Assembly (NCBI RefSeq): GCF_009806575.1
Contig: NZ_CP047095.1
Location: forward strand, 1,802,001-1,866,000
Source: Rossellomorea marisflavi
Lineage (GTDB): Bacteria > Bacillota > Bacilli > Bacillales > Bacillaceae_B
Direction: 5' to 3'
DNA length: 64,000 nt
Shown: in pieces, positions 54,387-64,000 of the stretch
Position numbering within the stretch: position 1 is the stretch's first letter
Layout: every line of letters starts with the position of its first letter
Translations under genes and position numbers: made by a program
Notes under the pieces: generated by a model
Told to the model about the DNA's origin: nothing
The model's database searches: none
The model's input: the letters and a program-made list of their open reading frames with translations, nothing else

Positions 54387-54683
54387 GTGGTACGGATCTC
54401 GGAATTTCAAGTGAAGGATGTCGTCAGTGTTTCAGATGGGAGGAAACTCGGGAATATCACCGATATCGAAATCAATCTCGACAGCGGGAGGATCGAGGCG
54501 ATCGTCATTGGCGGAGGTGGGAAGCTGCTTGGGTTCTTCGGAAAGGACGAAGAAGTCGTCGTTCCATGGAACAATATCGTCAAAATCGGGGAAGACGTCA
54601 TCCTTGTACGATATAAGGAGCAGCAGGATCACTATTACAAACAGGCTCAGCTCGAGGGGCCGGAATCTTCTATTGATAAATGA
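54387..54683 (+). CDS. ylmC: YlmC/YmxH family sporulation protein (PRC-barrel)
   Basis: 98 aa. RISEFQVKDVVSVSDGRKLG and GGGGKLLGFFGKDEEVVVPW are typical of the YlmC/YmxH PRC-barrel family. GTG 54387 (VVRISEFQ) is chosen by homology; the open frame runs back to 54360. Role unknown; B. subtilis ylmC has the same position except that ylmA/ylmB are absent here. Confidence 0.88.
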   Translation: MVRISEFQVKDVVSVSDGRKLGNITDIEINLDSGRIEAIVIGGGGKLLGFFGKDEEVVVPWNNIVKIGEDVILVRYKEQQDHYYKQAQLEGPESSIDK

Positions 54684-54736
54684 CTCACTGACGGGCATAT
54701 GATACACTAAAGAAAAGAAAAAAGGAGATTCATTCT

Positions 54737-55552
54737 GTGGAACCTTTCAAAAAGCAACATGAATCCTATTATACGATCCCCGGGTGGAGCGGCGTCACCG
54801 CCGGCATCACGACGAAGCACGGGGGAGTAAGCAGCGGTCCCCATCACTCCTTCAACATGGGTCTGCATGTAGGGGATGACCGCGATTCCGTCGTGGAGAA
54901 CCGCCAACGGCTCTCTGAGCTGATCGGTTTCCCCCTCGAACGCTGGGTTGCGGCCGAGCAGACACATGGTGATCGCATCGAGCTCATTGATGGTTCGAAA
55001 GCAGGAAGAGGATCAAAGAGCTATGATGATGCGGTGCCCGATACCGATGGATTTCTTGCCTCATCCGATGGTCTGCTCCTGACGATGTGCTACGCGGACT
55101 GTGTGCCCTTGTATTTTTACGACAAGGTAAAGGAGATGATCGGCATTGCCCATGCAGGCTGGAAGGGGACCGTTGCCAAGATCGGTCCATCCATGATCGA
55201 TCGCATGGTCGCAGCCGGCTCCTCGAAGGGGGATATCGACGTCGTGATCGGTCCTTCGATCTGCGGAGACTGCTATGTGGTAGATGATTTTGTCATTGGG
55301 AAAATTGAAAAAGTACTAGAAGATGGACCCCACATCCCCTATAATCTAAAGGAAGAGGGTCAATATCATCTGGATCTGAAACAGTTGAACCGGCTCTTAA
55401 TGATCCAAAGCGGTGTGTCCGCGGAACAGATCAAGACTTCCGGTCATTGTTCCTCCTGTCATGAAGACTTCTATTCTTACCGGCAAGACGGCGGGAAGAC
55501 AGGCAGGATGATGAGTTTCATAGGCTGGAAGGAGACTGAACATGAACGTTGA
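54737..55552 (+). CDS. ylmD: YlmD, laccase-domain (PgeF-type) protein
   Basis: 271 aa of the YfiH/PgeF family, once called polyphenol oxidase. PgeF of E. coli removes misplaced L-Ser from UDP-MurNAc peptides, a proofreading role that fits this neighbourhood. Metal/active-site residues are visible in [22 protein letters not shown] and [13 protein letters not shown]. The GTG start follows AAAAGGAG. It overlaps ylmE by 11 bp. Confidence 0.92.
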   Translation: MEPFKKQHESYYTIPGWSGVTAGITTKHGGVSSGPHHSFNMGLHVGDDRDSVVENRQRLSELIGFPLERWVAAEQTHGDRIELIDGSKAGRGSKSYDDAVPDTDGFLASSDGLLLTMCYADCVPLYFYDKVKEMIGIAHAGWKGTVAKIGPSMIDRMVAAGSSKGDIDVVIGPSICGDCYVVDDFVIGKIEKVLEDGPHIPYNLKEEGQYHLDLKQLNRLLMIQSGVSAEQIKTSGHCSSCHEDFYSYRQDGGKTGRMMSFIGWKETEHER

Positions 55553-56216
55553 ACAACGACTTCAAAGAATAGACAGCAGCATAGAGCAGGCGTGTGGAAA
55601 TGCCGGCAGGTCCCCTGGGGACGTGAAGGTCGTGGCTGTGACGAAATATGTGACGATCGAACGGGCGCAGGAAGCAGTCACTGCAGGGATCACACATCTC
55701 GGGGAAAACAGGGACACCGGTCTCACCGAAAAATATGAGGCCATCGGAAACCGTGTCGATTGGCATTTCATCGGCTCGCTCCAGACCAGGAAAGTCAAAC
55801 AGATCATCGATAAGGTTTCATACATACATTCACTGGATCGTCATTCCTTGGCCGTTGAAATCGATAAACGGGCGGACAAGCCTGTAAACTGCTTCGTACA
55901 GGTCAATGTGTCCGGTGAAGAATCGAAACACGGCATATCCCCGGAAGAAGTACGCGATTTCATCATATCATTGCAAGAACTCGAGAATATCAACGTCGTC
56001 GGCCTGATGACGATGGCACCCCATACGCAGGATGAAGCATTCCTCCGCAGCTGTTTCCGAAATCTCAGAATGCTGCAGCAAGAGATCAAGGCCCTTGGTC
56101 TGCCCCATGCCCCCTGTACGGAACTGTCCATGGGAATGAGTAATGATTTTCAGATCGCCATCGAAGAAGGAGCCACATTTGTCCGTATTGGAACGGCATT
56201 AGTTGGAAATGACTGA
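55542..56216 (+). CDS. ylmE: YlmE, YggS/PLPBP family PLP homeostasis protein
   Basis: 224-aa type-III PLP fold. [19 protein letters not shown] has the PLP-binding Lys (TKYV). [48 protein letters not shown] and [24 protein letters not shown] (in parts) are family blocks. Balances vitamin B6 pools rather than catalysing a reaction. Confidence 0.94.
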   Translation: MNVEQRLQRIDSSIEQACGNAGRSPGDVKVVAVTKYVTIERAQEAVTAGITHLGENRDTGLTEKYEAIGNRVDWHFIGSLQTRKVKQIIDKVSYIHSLDRHSLAVEIDKRADKPVNCFVQVNVSGEESKHGISPEEVRDFIISLQELENINVVGLMTMAPHTQDEAFLRSCFRNLRMLQQEIKALGLPHAPCTELSMGMSNDFQIAIEEGATFVRIGTALVGND

Positions 56217-56232
56217 GAGGAGATGAATAAAA

Positions 56233-56679
56233 ATGGGTATCAAATCAAAATTTAAAACGTTTTTCCTGCTTGATGAAGATGAGTACGAATACGATGAGGA
56301 AGAGAAATACGAAGAACATGAGGAGAAGAAGCCCATGAAATCCCAGTCACCGGCACAGACGAAACAAAACGTTGTCAGCCTGCAGAGCGTCCAGAAGTCA
56401 TCCAAGGTGATCCTCGTCGAGCCGCGCGTGTACGCGGAGGCCCAGGAAATCGCCGATCATCTCAAAAATCGCCGCTCTGTCCTGGTGAACCTGCAGCGCA
56501 TCCAGCATGACCAGGCAAAACGGATCGTCGATTTCCTGAGCGGAACCGTGTATGCCATCGGAGGCGATATCCAGCGGGTGGGGAATGATATCTTCCTGTG
56601 CACCCCTGATAACGTCGAAGTGAGCGGGAACATTTCTGAATTCCTCAGTGAAGAAGACTTTACAGAATCGAGGTGGTAA
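56233..56679 (+). CDS. sepF: Cell division protein SepF
   Basis: 148 aa. N-terminal amphipathic membrane anchor ([15 protein letters not shown]), acidic linker (~15-60), and a compact FtsZ-binding ring-forming domain ([19 protein letters not shown] ... [20 protein letters not shown]). GAGGAGATG precedes the start. SepF aligns FtsZ filaments and can partly replace FtsA. Confidence 0.95.
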   Translation: MGIKSKFKTFFLLDEDEYEYDEEEKYEEHEEKKPMKSQSPAQTKQNVVSLQSVQKSSKVILVEPRVYAEAQEIADHLKNRRSVLVNLQRIQHDQAKRIVDFLSGTVYAIGGDIQRVGNDIFLCTPDNVEVSGNISEFLSEEDFTESRW

Positions 56680-56687
56680 GCTGAATC

Positions 56688-56951
56688 ATGAACCTCCTAT
56701 ATCAAGTGTTAAACTCCCTATTAACTTTATATATGTGGGCGCTCATCATCTATATCCTGATGTCGTGGTTCCCGAATGCCCGGGAAACGTCCATCGGTCA
56801 GATGCTCGCGCGGATCTGTGAGCCTTATCTGGAACAGTTCCGGAAGTTCATCCCTCCTCTTGGGATGATCGATATTTCACCAATCGTTGCCTTTATCGTA
56901 CTGCGACTGGCAGGCAATGGTCTGGAGCAACTTTTCTTATGGATCAGATAG
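56688..56951 (+). CDS. ylmG: YlmG, YggT family membrane protein
   Basis: 87 aa with two helices. [28 protein letters not shown] (in parts), [25 protein letters not shown] are the YggT signature. Related plastid proteins affect division and nucleoid structure; role in Bacillus unknown. It follows sepF by 8 bp. Confidence 0.93.
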   Translation: MNLLYQVLNSLLTLYMWALIIYILMSWFPNARETSIGQMLARICEPYLEQFRKFIPPLGMIDISPIVAFIVLRLAGNGLEQLFLWIR

Positions 56952-56957
56952 TAAGCT

Positions 56958-56994
56958 CAAAAGGACTGATACCCTTCCCGGTTCAGTCCTTTTG
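56958..56994 (+). terminator. Hairpin between ylmG and ylmH
   Basis: caaaaggactga / tcagtccttttg stem with a ~13-nt loop; short T-run. A partial terminator or processing site. Confidence 0.6.
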
Positions 56995-57014
56995 CATGGA
57001 AGGAGGGAAATCCC

Positions 57015-57785
57015 GTGTCGACACTTTATCAGCACTTCAGACCGGAAGAACGGGGCTTCATCGACCAGGTGGTTGAATGGAAGGAGCAGGTGGAGATCCA
57101 GTATGCCCAGAAACGGACCGATTTTCTCGATCCCCGAGAGCAGCATATCCTCCTCAGCATCATCGGCACCGAGGGGAGCGTCAGGGTCGCATTTTTCCCT
57201 GAGAAAGGGGAGCGCAAGCGTGCGCTGATCTACCCTGACTATTATGAGCCTTCAGAAGAAGATTATGGTATATGCCTGTATGAGATTCATTACCCTACGA
57301 AGTTTGTTACAATAGAGCATAGGCAGATCCTCGGTACGCTCATGTCCCTAGGCCTTAAAAGGGAGAAATTCGGGGATATCCTGACTGAAGGGGAGCGCTA
57401 TCAGCTCGTGGCGGCCGACGAAATTTCAGGGTATCTTGAAATGGAGCTGCAGCAGATCGGGAAAGCGAAGGTCTCACTTGAAAAGCGTCAGGCGGCAGAC
57501 CTGTTCACCTCGGATGAGAAATGGAGTGAAAATACCGCGACGGTAAGCTCCCTGAGACTCGATGTGATCCTATCCGCCATTCAAGGGGTTTCCCGGCAAA
57601 AGGCACAGTCCCTCATCAAAGCGTCCCTTGTGAAGGTGAATTGGAAGGCCACCGAGAGCACGTCCTTCGAAGTGGAAGAGGGGGATGTCATCTCGACGCG
57701 GGGGTACGGCAGGAGCAAACTGTTGACCATCGATGGCAAGACGAAGCGTGATAAATGGCGGATCACGTTCGGTGTTTTGAAATAA
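57015..57785 (+). CDS. ylmH: YlmH, S4-domain RNA-binding protein
   Basis: 256 aa. An N-terminal mixed domain (RPEERGFIDQVVEWKEQVE) is followed by a C-terminal S4 domain from ~185 (SLRLDVILSAIQGVSRQKAQ, SLVKVNWKATES, EEGDVISTRGYGR). Recent work on B. subtilis links YlmH to ribosome-associated quality control as a counterpart of RqcP. The GTG start follows AAGGAGGG. It sits in the conserved ylm group ahead of divIVA. Confidence 0.92.
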   Translation: MSTLYQHFRPEERGFIDQVVEWKEQVEIQYAQKRTDFLDPREQHILLSIIGTEGSVRVAFFPEKGERKRALIYPDYYEPSEEDYGICLYEIHYPTKFVTIEHRQILGTLMSLGLKREKFGDILTEGERYQLVAADEISGYLEMELQQIGKAKVSLEKRQAADLFTSDEKWSENTATVSSLRLDVILSAIQGVSRQKAQSLIKASLVKVNWKATESTSFEVEEGDVISTRGYGRSKLLTIDGKTKRDKWRITFGVLK

Positions 57786-57817
57786 TTTTGCGAAATTAAA
57801 GGAAATTCGGTACAAGC

Positions 57818-57838
57818 TGTCGAAAATTTAGTTATAAT
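57818..57838 (+). promoter_or_regulatory. divIVA promoter: perfect Spo0A box beside a TATAAT
   Basis: TGTCGAA (57818-57824) is an exact 0A-box, placed 8 bp upstream of TATAAT (57833-57838). The -35 is poor (GTACAA at 17 bp), as in activator-dependent promoters. Control of divIVA by Spo0A is inferred. Confidence 0.45.
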
Positions 57839-57872
57839 GATAGTAATCAACCAAGTTTTGGAGGTGGCGCCC

Positions 57873-58388
57873 ATGCCTTTGACGCCGTTAGATATACATA
57901 ATAAAGAATTCAGCCGTGGTTTCCGCGGATATGACGAAGACGAAGTGAATGAATTCCTCGACCAGATCATCAAGGATTATGAGATCCTGATCCGCGAGAA
58001 GAAGGAAACAGAAGAACGCCTTGATTCCCTGAACGAGCGCCTTGGCCATTTCACGACGATTGAAGAAACATTGAATAAGTCCATCGTCGTCGCCCAGGAA
58101 GCGGGTGAAGAAGTGAAGCGCAATGCGATGAAGGAGTCGAAGCTCATCATCAAGGAAGCTGAGAAGAACGCCGACCGCATCGTCAATGAAGCACTATCGA
58201 AAGCCCGCCGGATCGCCATTGAAATCGAAGAACTCAAAAAGCAGTCCAAGGTATTCCGCACGCGCTTCAAAATGCTCATCGAAGCACAGTTGGATCTCCT
58301 CGATACAAACGATTGGGATCAGCTCATGGAATTCGATGTGGATGCAACAGATTTGAAGACACTGAAAGAAGAAGAGACACTGACTTGA
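57873..58388 (+). CDS. divIVA: Cell-pole and septum protein DivIVA
   Basis: 171 aa. The N-terminal lipid-binding domain MPLTPLDIHNKEFSRGFRGY has the conserved Phe and Arg that bind curved membrane. Long coiled coils follow (YDEDEVNEFLDQIIKDYE onward), with SKVFRTRFKMLIEAQLDLL near the end. ATG 57873 follows TGGAGGTGG; the ORF start at 57837 lies in the -10 box. Recruits MinJ/MinCD and, in sporulation, RacA/Spo0J partners. Confidence 0.96.
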   Translation: MPLTPLDIHNKEFSRGFRGYDEDEVNEFLDQIIKDYEILIREKKETEERLDSLNERLGHFTTIEETLNKSIVVAQEAGEEVKRNAMKESKLIIKEAEKNADRIVNEALSKARRIAIEIEELKKQSKVFRTRFKMLIEAQLDLLDTNDWDQLMEFDVDATDLKTLKEEETLT

Positions 58389-58439
58389 CGGATGGGCAGG
58401 TCTTTTCATATAATTGAAAAACCAGAAGAATACCTGTCA

Positions 58440-58684
58440 TCAAAAGGCTGTGACAGGGAGAGTACGTTTCAGCAATATCCTTAATCAGCGAACCGGGGGC
58501 GGTGCAAGCCCGGTAGGGAAATGAAGCGGAAGATCACCCTTGAGCCCTGTCTGTGAACGAATGCTAGCGGACAGCGACTGATCCATGTTACGGATTTTCG
58601 AGTGAGGGCGACCATGCCCTTATGAGGGTGGTACCGCGGGAAAAGCTTTCTCGTCCCTTTCCAGGGATGAGGAAGCTTTTTTTT
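58440..58684 (+). ncRNA. T-box leader of ileS (isoleucine-specific)
   Basis: The tRNA-sensing T-box riboswitch regulates ileS by sensing uncharged tRNA-Ile. The distal stem I loop is visible as gcgaaccgggggcggtgc, and the specifier loop carries AUC at 58533-58535 (gaagATCacc), an Ile codon. The antiterminator T-box sequence AGGGTGGTACCGCG is at 58625-58638. A terminator follows: aaagctttctcgtccc / gggatgaggaagcttt with eight T's (58641-58684). Confidence 0.95.
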
Positions 58685-58729
58685 CATGGTTTGGATGACA
58701 GGTTCAATTGAAGAAGGAGGACCATTGAA

Positions 58730-61501
58730 TTGGAATACAAAGAGACGTTATTAATGCCAAAAACAGAATTCCCCATGAGGGGGAACCTGCCTAATCGCGA
58801 GCCGAAGATGCAGGAACAGTGGAACGATATGTCGATCTATGAAAAAGTACAAGAAAGGACAAAAGGCCGGCCGCTGTTCATCCTTCATGATGGACCTCCA
58901 TATGCAAATGGGAATATCCATATGGGCCATGCCCTGAATAAGATCCTGAAGGACTTCATCGTCCGCTATAAATCCATGAGCGGGTTCCATGCACCATATG
59001 TGCCGGGTTGGGATACTCACGGACTGCCGATCGAGCAGGCCTTGACCAACAAAGGAGTCAAGCGCAAGGAAATGACCGTAGCGGAATTCAGGAAGCTTTG
59101 TGAGGAATATGCGTATGAGCAGGTGGACAATCAGCGCGCACAGTTCAAGCAGCTCGGCGTTCGCGGTGACTGGGAGAATCCATATATCACATTGAAACCG
59201 GAATACGAAGCCCAGCAGATCAAGGTCTTCGGTGATATGGCGAAGAAAGGGTATATCTATAAAGGGAAAAAACCTGTGTATTGGTCACCTTCGAGTGAGT
59301 CTGCCCTTGCAGAAGCCGAGATTGAATATCAGGATAAAAAGTCACCATCGATTTATGTGGCATTCCCTGTAGCAGACGGGAAAGATGTCCTTGCAACTGG
59401 TGATAAGTTCATCATTTGGACGACGACTCCTTGGACGATCCCTGCAAATCTAGCCATCGCGGTGAACGGGAAACTGAATTACTCGGTCGTAAGCGTGGGA
59501 AGCGAGCGCTTCGTCGTGGCGGAGGATCTCCTTGAGGAGGTCGCATCTGTCCTTGAGTGGGAAAATCACTCCGTCGAGAAGACGGTCAAGGGATCAGAGC
59601 TTGAGTACATTGTTGCCAAGCACCCGATCTATGATCGTGATTCTCTTGTCATCCTCGGTGACCATGTGACGACAGACTCCGGTACAGGCTGTGTCCATAC
59701 AGCTCCGGGTCATGGTGAAGATGACTTCATCATCGGGAAAAAATACAACCTTGATGTTCTTTGTCCCGTAGACGACAAGGGCGTACTGACAGATGAGGCA
59801 CCAGGATTTGAAGGTCTCTTCTATGATAAAGCGAATAAACCGATCACTGAAAAATTGGAAGAGGTAGGGGCACTCCTGAAGATTTCGTTCTTTACGCACT
59901 CCTACCCACACGACTGGCGTACAAAAAAACCGGTCATCTTCCGTGCAACGGCCCAGTGGTTTGCTTCCATTGATAAGTTCCGTGACGAACTGCTTCAGTC
60001 CGTCAACGAGACGGAGTGGATCCCTGCGTGGGGAGAGACGCGCCTTTACAACATGGTCCGTGATCGCGGCGACTGGTGTATTTCCCGTCAGCGTGCATGG
60101 GGAGTACCGATTCCCGTCTTCTATGCTGAGAATGGACAGGAAATCATCACCGATGAAACAATCGGACATGTATCAAACCTATTCCGTGAGCATGGATCCA
60201 ACATCTGGTTCGAGCGCGAAGCAAAAGACCTCCTTCCGGAAGGATTCACCCATGAAGGAAGCCCGAACGGCCACTTCACGAAAGAAACGGACATCATGGA
60301 TGTTTGGTTCGATTCAGGATCTTCACACCAGGCAGTCCTTGAAGAGCGTGATGGCCTTCAGCGACCGGCGGACCTCTATCTCGAAGGATCCGATCAATAC
60401 CGTGGCTGGTTCAACTCTTCATTGACAACCGGCGTAGCCGTCACAGGAAAAGCGCCTTATAAAGGCGTTTTAAGCCACGGGTTCGCCCTTGATGGCAATG
60501 GACGTAAAATGAGTAAATCCCTCGGCAATGTCGTGGTACCTGAAAAAGTCATGAAGCAGCTCGGTGCAGATATCCTTCGCCTTTGGGTTGCATCCGTCGA
60601 CTATCAGGCGGATGTGCGGGTTTCCGATCCGATCCTGAAGCAAGTGGCTGAAGTGTACCGGAAGATCCGCAACACCTTCCGCTTCCTTCTAGGCAACCTG
60701 TCGGACTTCGATCCGGGTGTCCATGCCGTTTCTTACAGCGATCTCCGGGAAGTCGACCGTTTCATGCTCGTGAAGCTGAATGACCTTGTGAAAAACGTTA
60801 AAAATTCTTACGATAAGTACGAGTTTGCCGGCATTTATCATGCGGTGAATAATTTCTGTACGCTCGACTTGAGTTCTTTCTATCTCGATTTTGCCAAAGA
60901 TATTCTCTACATCGAATCTGCAGATCAACATGATCGAAGAGCCATTCAAACCGTCCTGTACGAGTGCCTCGTATCGTTGACAAAGCTCATGTCACCGATC
61001 CTTGCTCACACGGCTGACGAAGTATGGGTTCACATCCCGGGTGTCGATGGGGAGAGCGTACAACTGACTGATATGCCGGAAGTGCAATCATTCGACGGTG
61101 CGGAAGAGCTGAAGCAGAAATGGAATGCATTTCTTGACGTCCGCGATGATGTCCTTAAAGCGTTGGAAGAAGCAAGGAATGAAAAAGTGATCGGGAAGTC
61201 CCTCACCGCTAAAGTCACGCTCTATGTGGATGAAAAGACGGAAGCCCTCCTTTCAAGCATCAAGGAGGACCTGAAGCAGCTGTTCATCGTTTCTGCTTTT
61301 GAAATCGGCGGACGCGCGTCAGAAGCCCCTGCAGAAGCCCTATCACTCGGTGCGAATAGCATCGTGGTAGAAAAAGCAGAAGGCGAAACATGCGAGCGCT
61401 GCTGGACTGTGTCACCTCGCGTCGGGGAAGACCAGGACCATCCGACCCTCTGCCCGCGCTGTGCAGCCGTGGTCAAAGAAAACTATTCACACTTAGCATG
61501 A
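58730..61501 (+). CDS. ileS: Isoleucyl-tRNA synthetase
   Basis: Class I synthetase, 923 aa. HIGH-type motif HMGH at 64-67, the editing (CP1) domain in the middle ([28 protein letters not shown]), KMSKS at 593-597, and a C-terminal zinc finger CERCW ... CPRC. The TTG start follows GAAGGAGG and matches the B. subtilis start. Controlled by the T-box upstream. Bacterial (not mupirocin-resistant eukaryote-like) type by length and sequence. Confidence 0.98.
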   Translation: MEYKETLLMPKTEFPMRGNLPNREPKMQEQWNDMSIYEKVQERTKGRPLFILHDGPPYANGNIHMGHALNKILKDFIVRYKSMSGFHAPYVPGWDTHGLPIEQALTNKGVKRKEMTVAEFRKLCEEYAYEQVDNQRAQFKQLGVRGDWENPYITLKPEYEAQQIKVFGDMAKKGYIYKGKKPVYWSPSSESALAEAEIEYQDKKSPSIYVAFPVADGKDVLATGDKFIIWTTTPWTIPANLAIAVNGKLNYSVVSVGSERFVVAEDLLEEVASVLEWENHSVEKTVKGSELEYIVAKHPIYDRDSLVILGDHVTTDSGTGCVHTAPGHGEDDFIIGKKYNLDVLCPVDDKGVLTDEAPGFEGLFYDKANKPITEKLEEVGALLKISFFTHSYPHDWRTKKPVIFRATAQWFASIDKFRDELLQSVNETEWIPAWGETRLYNMVRDRGDWCISRQRAWGVPIPVFYAENGQEIITDETIGHVSNLFREHGSNIWFEREAKDLLPEGFTHEGSPNGHFTKETDIMDVWFDSGSSHQAVLEERDGLQRPADLYLEGSDQYRGWFNSSLTTGVAVTGKAPYKGVLSHGFALDGNGRKMSKSLGNVVVPEKVMKQLGADILRLWVASVDYQADVRVSDPILKQVAEVYRKIRNTFRFLLGNLSDFDPGVHAVSYSDLREVDRFMLVKLNDLVKNVKNSYDKYEFAGIYHAVNNFCTLDLSSFYLDFAKDILYIESADQHDRRAIQTVLYECLVSLTKLMSPILAHTADEVWVHIPGVDGESVQLTDMPEVQSFDGAEELKQKWNAFLDVRDDVLKALEEARNEKVIGKSLTAKVTLYVDEKTEALLSSIKEDLKQLFIVSAFEIGGRASEAPAEALSLGANSIVVEKAEGETCERCWTVSPRVGEDQDHPTLCPRCAAVVKENYSHLA

Positions 61502-61507
61502 TTGAAA

Positions 61508-61539
61508 TGGACCGCCTCATAAAGAGGCGGTCTTCTTTG
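61508..61539 (+). terminator. Terminator after ileS
   Basis: gaccgcctc / gaggcggtc stem with a 5-nt loop and a TTCTTTGTT tract. Confidence 0.82.
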
Positions 61540-61707
61540 TTATTCCGGTTCTTGTTGGATGGATCTATAAGATATTTCCTGATTAGTCATAAGGCGTCAG
61601 CGGTTCCTTGATGCGTAGGCGGATGTTCAGTTGACATTCCATAATTGCTAGATCTTGCAAGATGGCAACAGCATGTTTTCCTCCATACTATGAATGGAGG
61701 GATGAAG

Positions 61708-61989
61708 ATGACAGATGACCGATACCCGGCAATCATTGAAGAACTGGAATCATCATTGAAGGAATTGGAGTCGGCTGTAACGAGCCATCCGATTGTAAGG
61801 AAAATGATTGAAGAAGAGATCAGGGATGTACGGTATGCACTTGGCCGGGCCGACATGAATTCATTTGCGACATGTGAAATGAGCGGAGAATTGATCCCAT
61901 TCGAACTGATGAAAATGAGTCCGACATCATCAACACTTCAAGAAATGAACGATTGGCGGAAATACGGGAAAGTGCATCTTTATTTATAA
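61708..61989 (+). CDS. ylyA: YlyA-like DksA/TraR-family protein with degenerate zinc finger
   Basis: 93 aa. Helical N-terminal half (YPAIIEELESSLKELESAV), then YALGRADMNSFATCEMSGELIPFELMKMSP, which follows the DksA/TraR finger layout (GT...C..SG..IP..RL...P). Only one of the usual four cysteines (in ATCEMSG) remains. B. subtilis YlyA, at this position, binds RNA polymerase and affects sigma-G genes. The homology is suggested by position and layout. ATG 61708 follows GGAGGG. Confidence 0.7.
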   Translation: MTDDRYPAIIEELESSLKELESAVTSHPIVRKMIEEEIRDVRYALGRADMNSFATCEMSGELIPFELMKMSPTSSTLQEMNDWRKYGKVHLYL

Positions 61990-61990
61990 G

Positions 61991-62018
61991 ATCCCTTGTT
62001 TTTCAAAAAACAAGGGAT
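61991..62018 (+). terminator. Hairpin after the ylyA-like gene
   Basis: atcccttgttttt / aaaaacaagggat, a perfect 13-bp stem with a 2-nt top but no T-run directly after it, so possibly a weak terminator. Confidence 0.6.
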
Positions 62019-62091
62019 TAAGTGTCTTTATCACCGGGTTTATGCTAAAATTCAAAGGTAATCATCTCTAATGGATACGGAGGTTGCCTTT

Positions 62092-62583
62092 GTGTATTAT
62101 TATCTTCTCGCTTTAGTGGTCATCGGGATCGATCAGTTTACCAAATGGCTGGTTGTACGAAATATGACGCAAGGTGAAAGCATCACGGTCATCCCTGATG
62201 TATTTTATATCACTTCGCACAGAAATCCGGGCGCGGCGTGGGGGATCCTGCCAGGTCAGATGTGGTTCTTCTACGTCATCACCATTGCCGTGATCGTCGG
62301 GATCGTGTATTACATGCAAAAGCATGCGAAAGGCCATTCACTCTTCAGCACAAGTCTTGCATTCATGCTCGGCGGCGCCATCGGGAACTTCATCGACCGG
62401 GTGACGAGGCAGGAAGTGGTGGATTTCCTTAATACATATATTTTCACTTACGATTTCCCGATATTCAATATTGCCGATGCATCGCTCACGATAGGTGTAA
62501 TTTTATTGCTCCTGCATATGTTCATGGATGAAAGAAAAGCAAAGAAGGAGAACAAACATGGAAGTCATTCAACACAGCATTGA
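62092..62583 (+). CDS. lspA: Lipoprotein signal peptidase LspA
   Basis: Membrane aspartic protease that cleaves prolipoprotein signals before the lipid-modified Cys. 163 aa, four helices. Catalytic Asp102 (GNFIDR) and Asp129 (FNIADAS) fall at the same numbers as in B. subtilis. DQFTKWLV and [12 protein letters not shown] are also conserved. GTG 62092 ([10 protein letters not shown]) is chosen for homology with GGAGG 8 nt upstream; an ATG at 62071 overlaps that region. It overlaps the next gene by 26 bp. Confidence 0.95.
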   Translation: MYYYLLALVVIGIDQFTKWLVVRNMTQGESITVIPDVFYITSHRNPGAAWGILPGQMWFFYVITIAVIVGIVYYMQKHAKGHSLFSTSLAFMLGGAIGNFIDRVTRQEVVDFLNTYIFTYDFPIFNIADASLTIGVILLLLHMFMDERKAKKENKHGSHSTQH

Positions 62584-63469
62584 TCAAAATAACCAAGGAG
62601 AGCGTATCGACAAGGTTGTCAGCTCCCTGAATAAAGACTGGTCCCGGTCCCTTGTGCAATTATGGATCAAGGAAGGGCATGTGAAGGTGAACGGGGAAGT
62701 GGTGAAAGCCAACTTCAAATGCCCTCTCGATGCTTCGATCGAAATCGCGATCCCTGACCCAGAAGAGCTGGATGTCGAGGCAGAGGATCTCAATCTCGAT
62801 ATCGCATACGAAGATCAGGATGTCATCGTCGTCAACAAACCGAAAGGCATGGTCGTCCATCCGGCACCCGGACATTCTTCAGGGACCATGGTGAACGGTC
62901 TGATGCACCACTGCAAAGATCTTTCCGGCATCAACGGTGTCATGCGCCCCGGTATTGTACACCGGATTGACAAAGATACGTCCGGTTTATTGATGGTTGC
63001 AAAAAACGACAAGGCCCACGAGCATCTTGTCAATCAGCTTGTGGAGAAGACCGTCACACGTAAATATACCGCCATCGTTCATGGGAACATCCCACATGAG
63101 TACGGTACGATCGATGCGCCGATCGGAAGGGATCCTAAAGATCGTCAAAGCATGACCGTCGTGGACAATGGCAAAAATGCCGTCACGCATTTCAGGGTGC
63201 TCGATCGGTACGAAGATTTCACCCTCGTGGAATGTGAACTTGAGACTGGCCGGACCCATCAAATCCGTGTTCATATGAAATACATCGGATATCCTCTTGC
63301 TGGAGACCCGAAATACGGTCCGAGGAAGACGCTGCCACTCAACGGACAGGCCCTTCATGCTGGAACACTTGGATTCGTGCATCCGCGTACAGGCGAATAC
63401 ATGGAATTCCACGCAGATCTTCCGGAAGAATTCACCAAGCTCATTGCACGCCTTGAAAATAGTCATTGA
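62558..63469 (+). CDS. rluD: RluD-type 23S rRNA pseudouridine synthase (YlyB)
   Basis: 303 aa. An N-terminal S4 domain ([20 protein letters not shown] ... [10 protein letters not shown]) is followed by the RluA-family catalytic domain. Catalytic Asp lies in [15 protein letters not shown]; the other blocks are [25 protein letters not shown] and [13 protein letters not shown] 62558 follows AAGGAG and lies inside the end of lspA. In B. subtilis (ylyB) it is co-transcribed with lspA, directly before the pyr operon. Confidence 0.94.
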   Translation: MEVIQHSIDQNNQGERIDKVVSSLNKDWSRSLVQLWIKEGHVKVNGEVVKANFKCPLDASIEIAIPDPEELDVEAEDLNLDIAYEDQDVIVVNKPKGMVVHPAPGHSSGTMVNGLMHHCKDLSGINGVMRPGIVHRIDKDTSGLLMVAKNDKAHEHLVNQLVEKTVTRKYTAIVHGNIPHEYGTIDAPIGRDPKDRQSMTVVDNGKNAVTHFRVLDRYEDFTLVECELETGRTHQIRVHMKYIGYPLAGDPKYGPRKTLPLNGQALHAGTLGFVHPRTGEYMEFHADLPEEFTKLIARLENSH

Positions 63470-63494
63470 CAAATGGGCAGGGAACCTGTAAGAT
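63466..63494 (+). promoter_or_regulatory. pyr operon promoter
   Basis: TTGACA (63466-63471), a 17-bp spacer and TAAGAT (63489-63494). The -35 overlaps the stop codon of the rluD-type gene. Confidence 0.85.
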
Positions 63495-63508
63495 GAATGT
63501 AATTGAAT

Positions 63509-64000
<492 letters not shown>

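Overview
This is a chromosomal window from an endospore-forming, aerobic member of the Bacillaceae. Gene order follows the Bacillus subtilis run pycA–cta–ylb–dcw cluster–spoIIG–ylm–divIVA–ileS–lspA–pyr almost gene for gene. The sporulation genes (ylbJ, spoVD, spoVE, spoIIGA, sigE, sigG, rsfA), the bacillithiol gene bshC and DAP-type murE support that placement. Several inserted genes and missing neighbours show it is not B. subtilis itself. I cannot name the species from sequence alone.

Layout. 1–10.1 kb: 3' end of pyruvate carboxylase, then the divergent ctaA / ctaBCDEFG cluster for heme A synthesis and the caa3 oxidase, followed by a CtaM/YozB-type assembly factor. 10.2–17.8 kb: Eis-like acetyltransferase, AI-2E/YtvI-like permease, YugN-like protein, ylbC, a hotdog thioesterase, ylbD, ylbE, a small lipoprotein, ylbF, an unknown Cys-tailed protein, ylbG and a YlbG-linked hypothetical. 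18–26.7 kb: rsmD, coaD, ylbJ, ylbK, ylbL, tmcAL (ylbM), ylbN, rpmF, an enoyl-CoA hydratase paralogue, rsfA and ylbP. 26.9–30.1 kb: a three-gene biotin-dependent acyl-CoA carboxylase operon not found at this position in B. subtilis. 30.2–33.3 kb: panE, a DUF3397-like membrane protein and bshC. 33.4–51.3 kb: the division and cell wall cluster mraZ–rsmH–ftsL–pbpB–spoVD–murE–(Mur-ligase N-domain protein)–mraY–murD–spoVE–[1 kb non-coding, no murG/murB]–divIB–ylxW–ylxX–sbp–ftsA–ftsZ. 51.5–54.2 kb: spoIIGA–sigE–sigG. 54.4–58.4 kb: ylmC, ylmD, ylmE, sepF, ylmG, ylmH, divIVA. 58.4–64 kb: T-box-controlled ileS, ylyA-like gene, lspA, rluD-type pseudouridine synthase, and the pyr attenuator with the 5' part of pyrR.

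Four otherwise intact conserved genes (ctaD, the biotin carboxylase gene, rsmH, spoVE) each carry one frameshift, and all four are explained by one missing G in a short G run. I read these as sequence errors and annotate them as full-length genes with a flagged frameshift.

Regulatory signals that can be read directly include a T-box with an AUC specifier, a PyrR attenuator, a perfect sigma-A promoter for ylbN–rpmF, a 22-bp-spacer spoIIG promoter, a sigma-F-like promoter for sigG, a sigma-E-like promoter for spoVD, 10-bp-periodic MraZ boxes, a cre site plus tandem ResD-like repeats between ctaA and ctaB, and a cre-like site plus an 8-bp inverted repeat before the carboxylase operon. The most unusual parts are the murG/murB gap with its highly structured repeat-like element, the stand-alone Mur-ligase N-domain gene between murE and mraY, and the inserted carboxylase operon. 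No tRNA, rRNA, CRISPR, prophage or transposase was seen.
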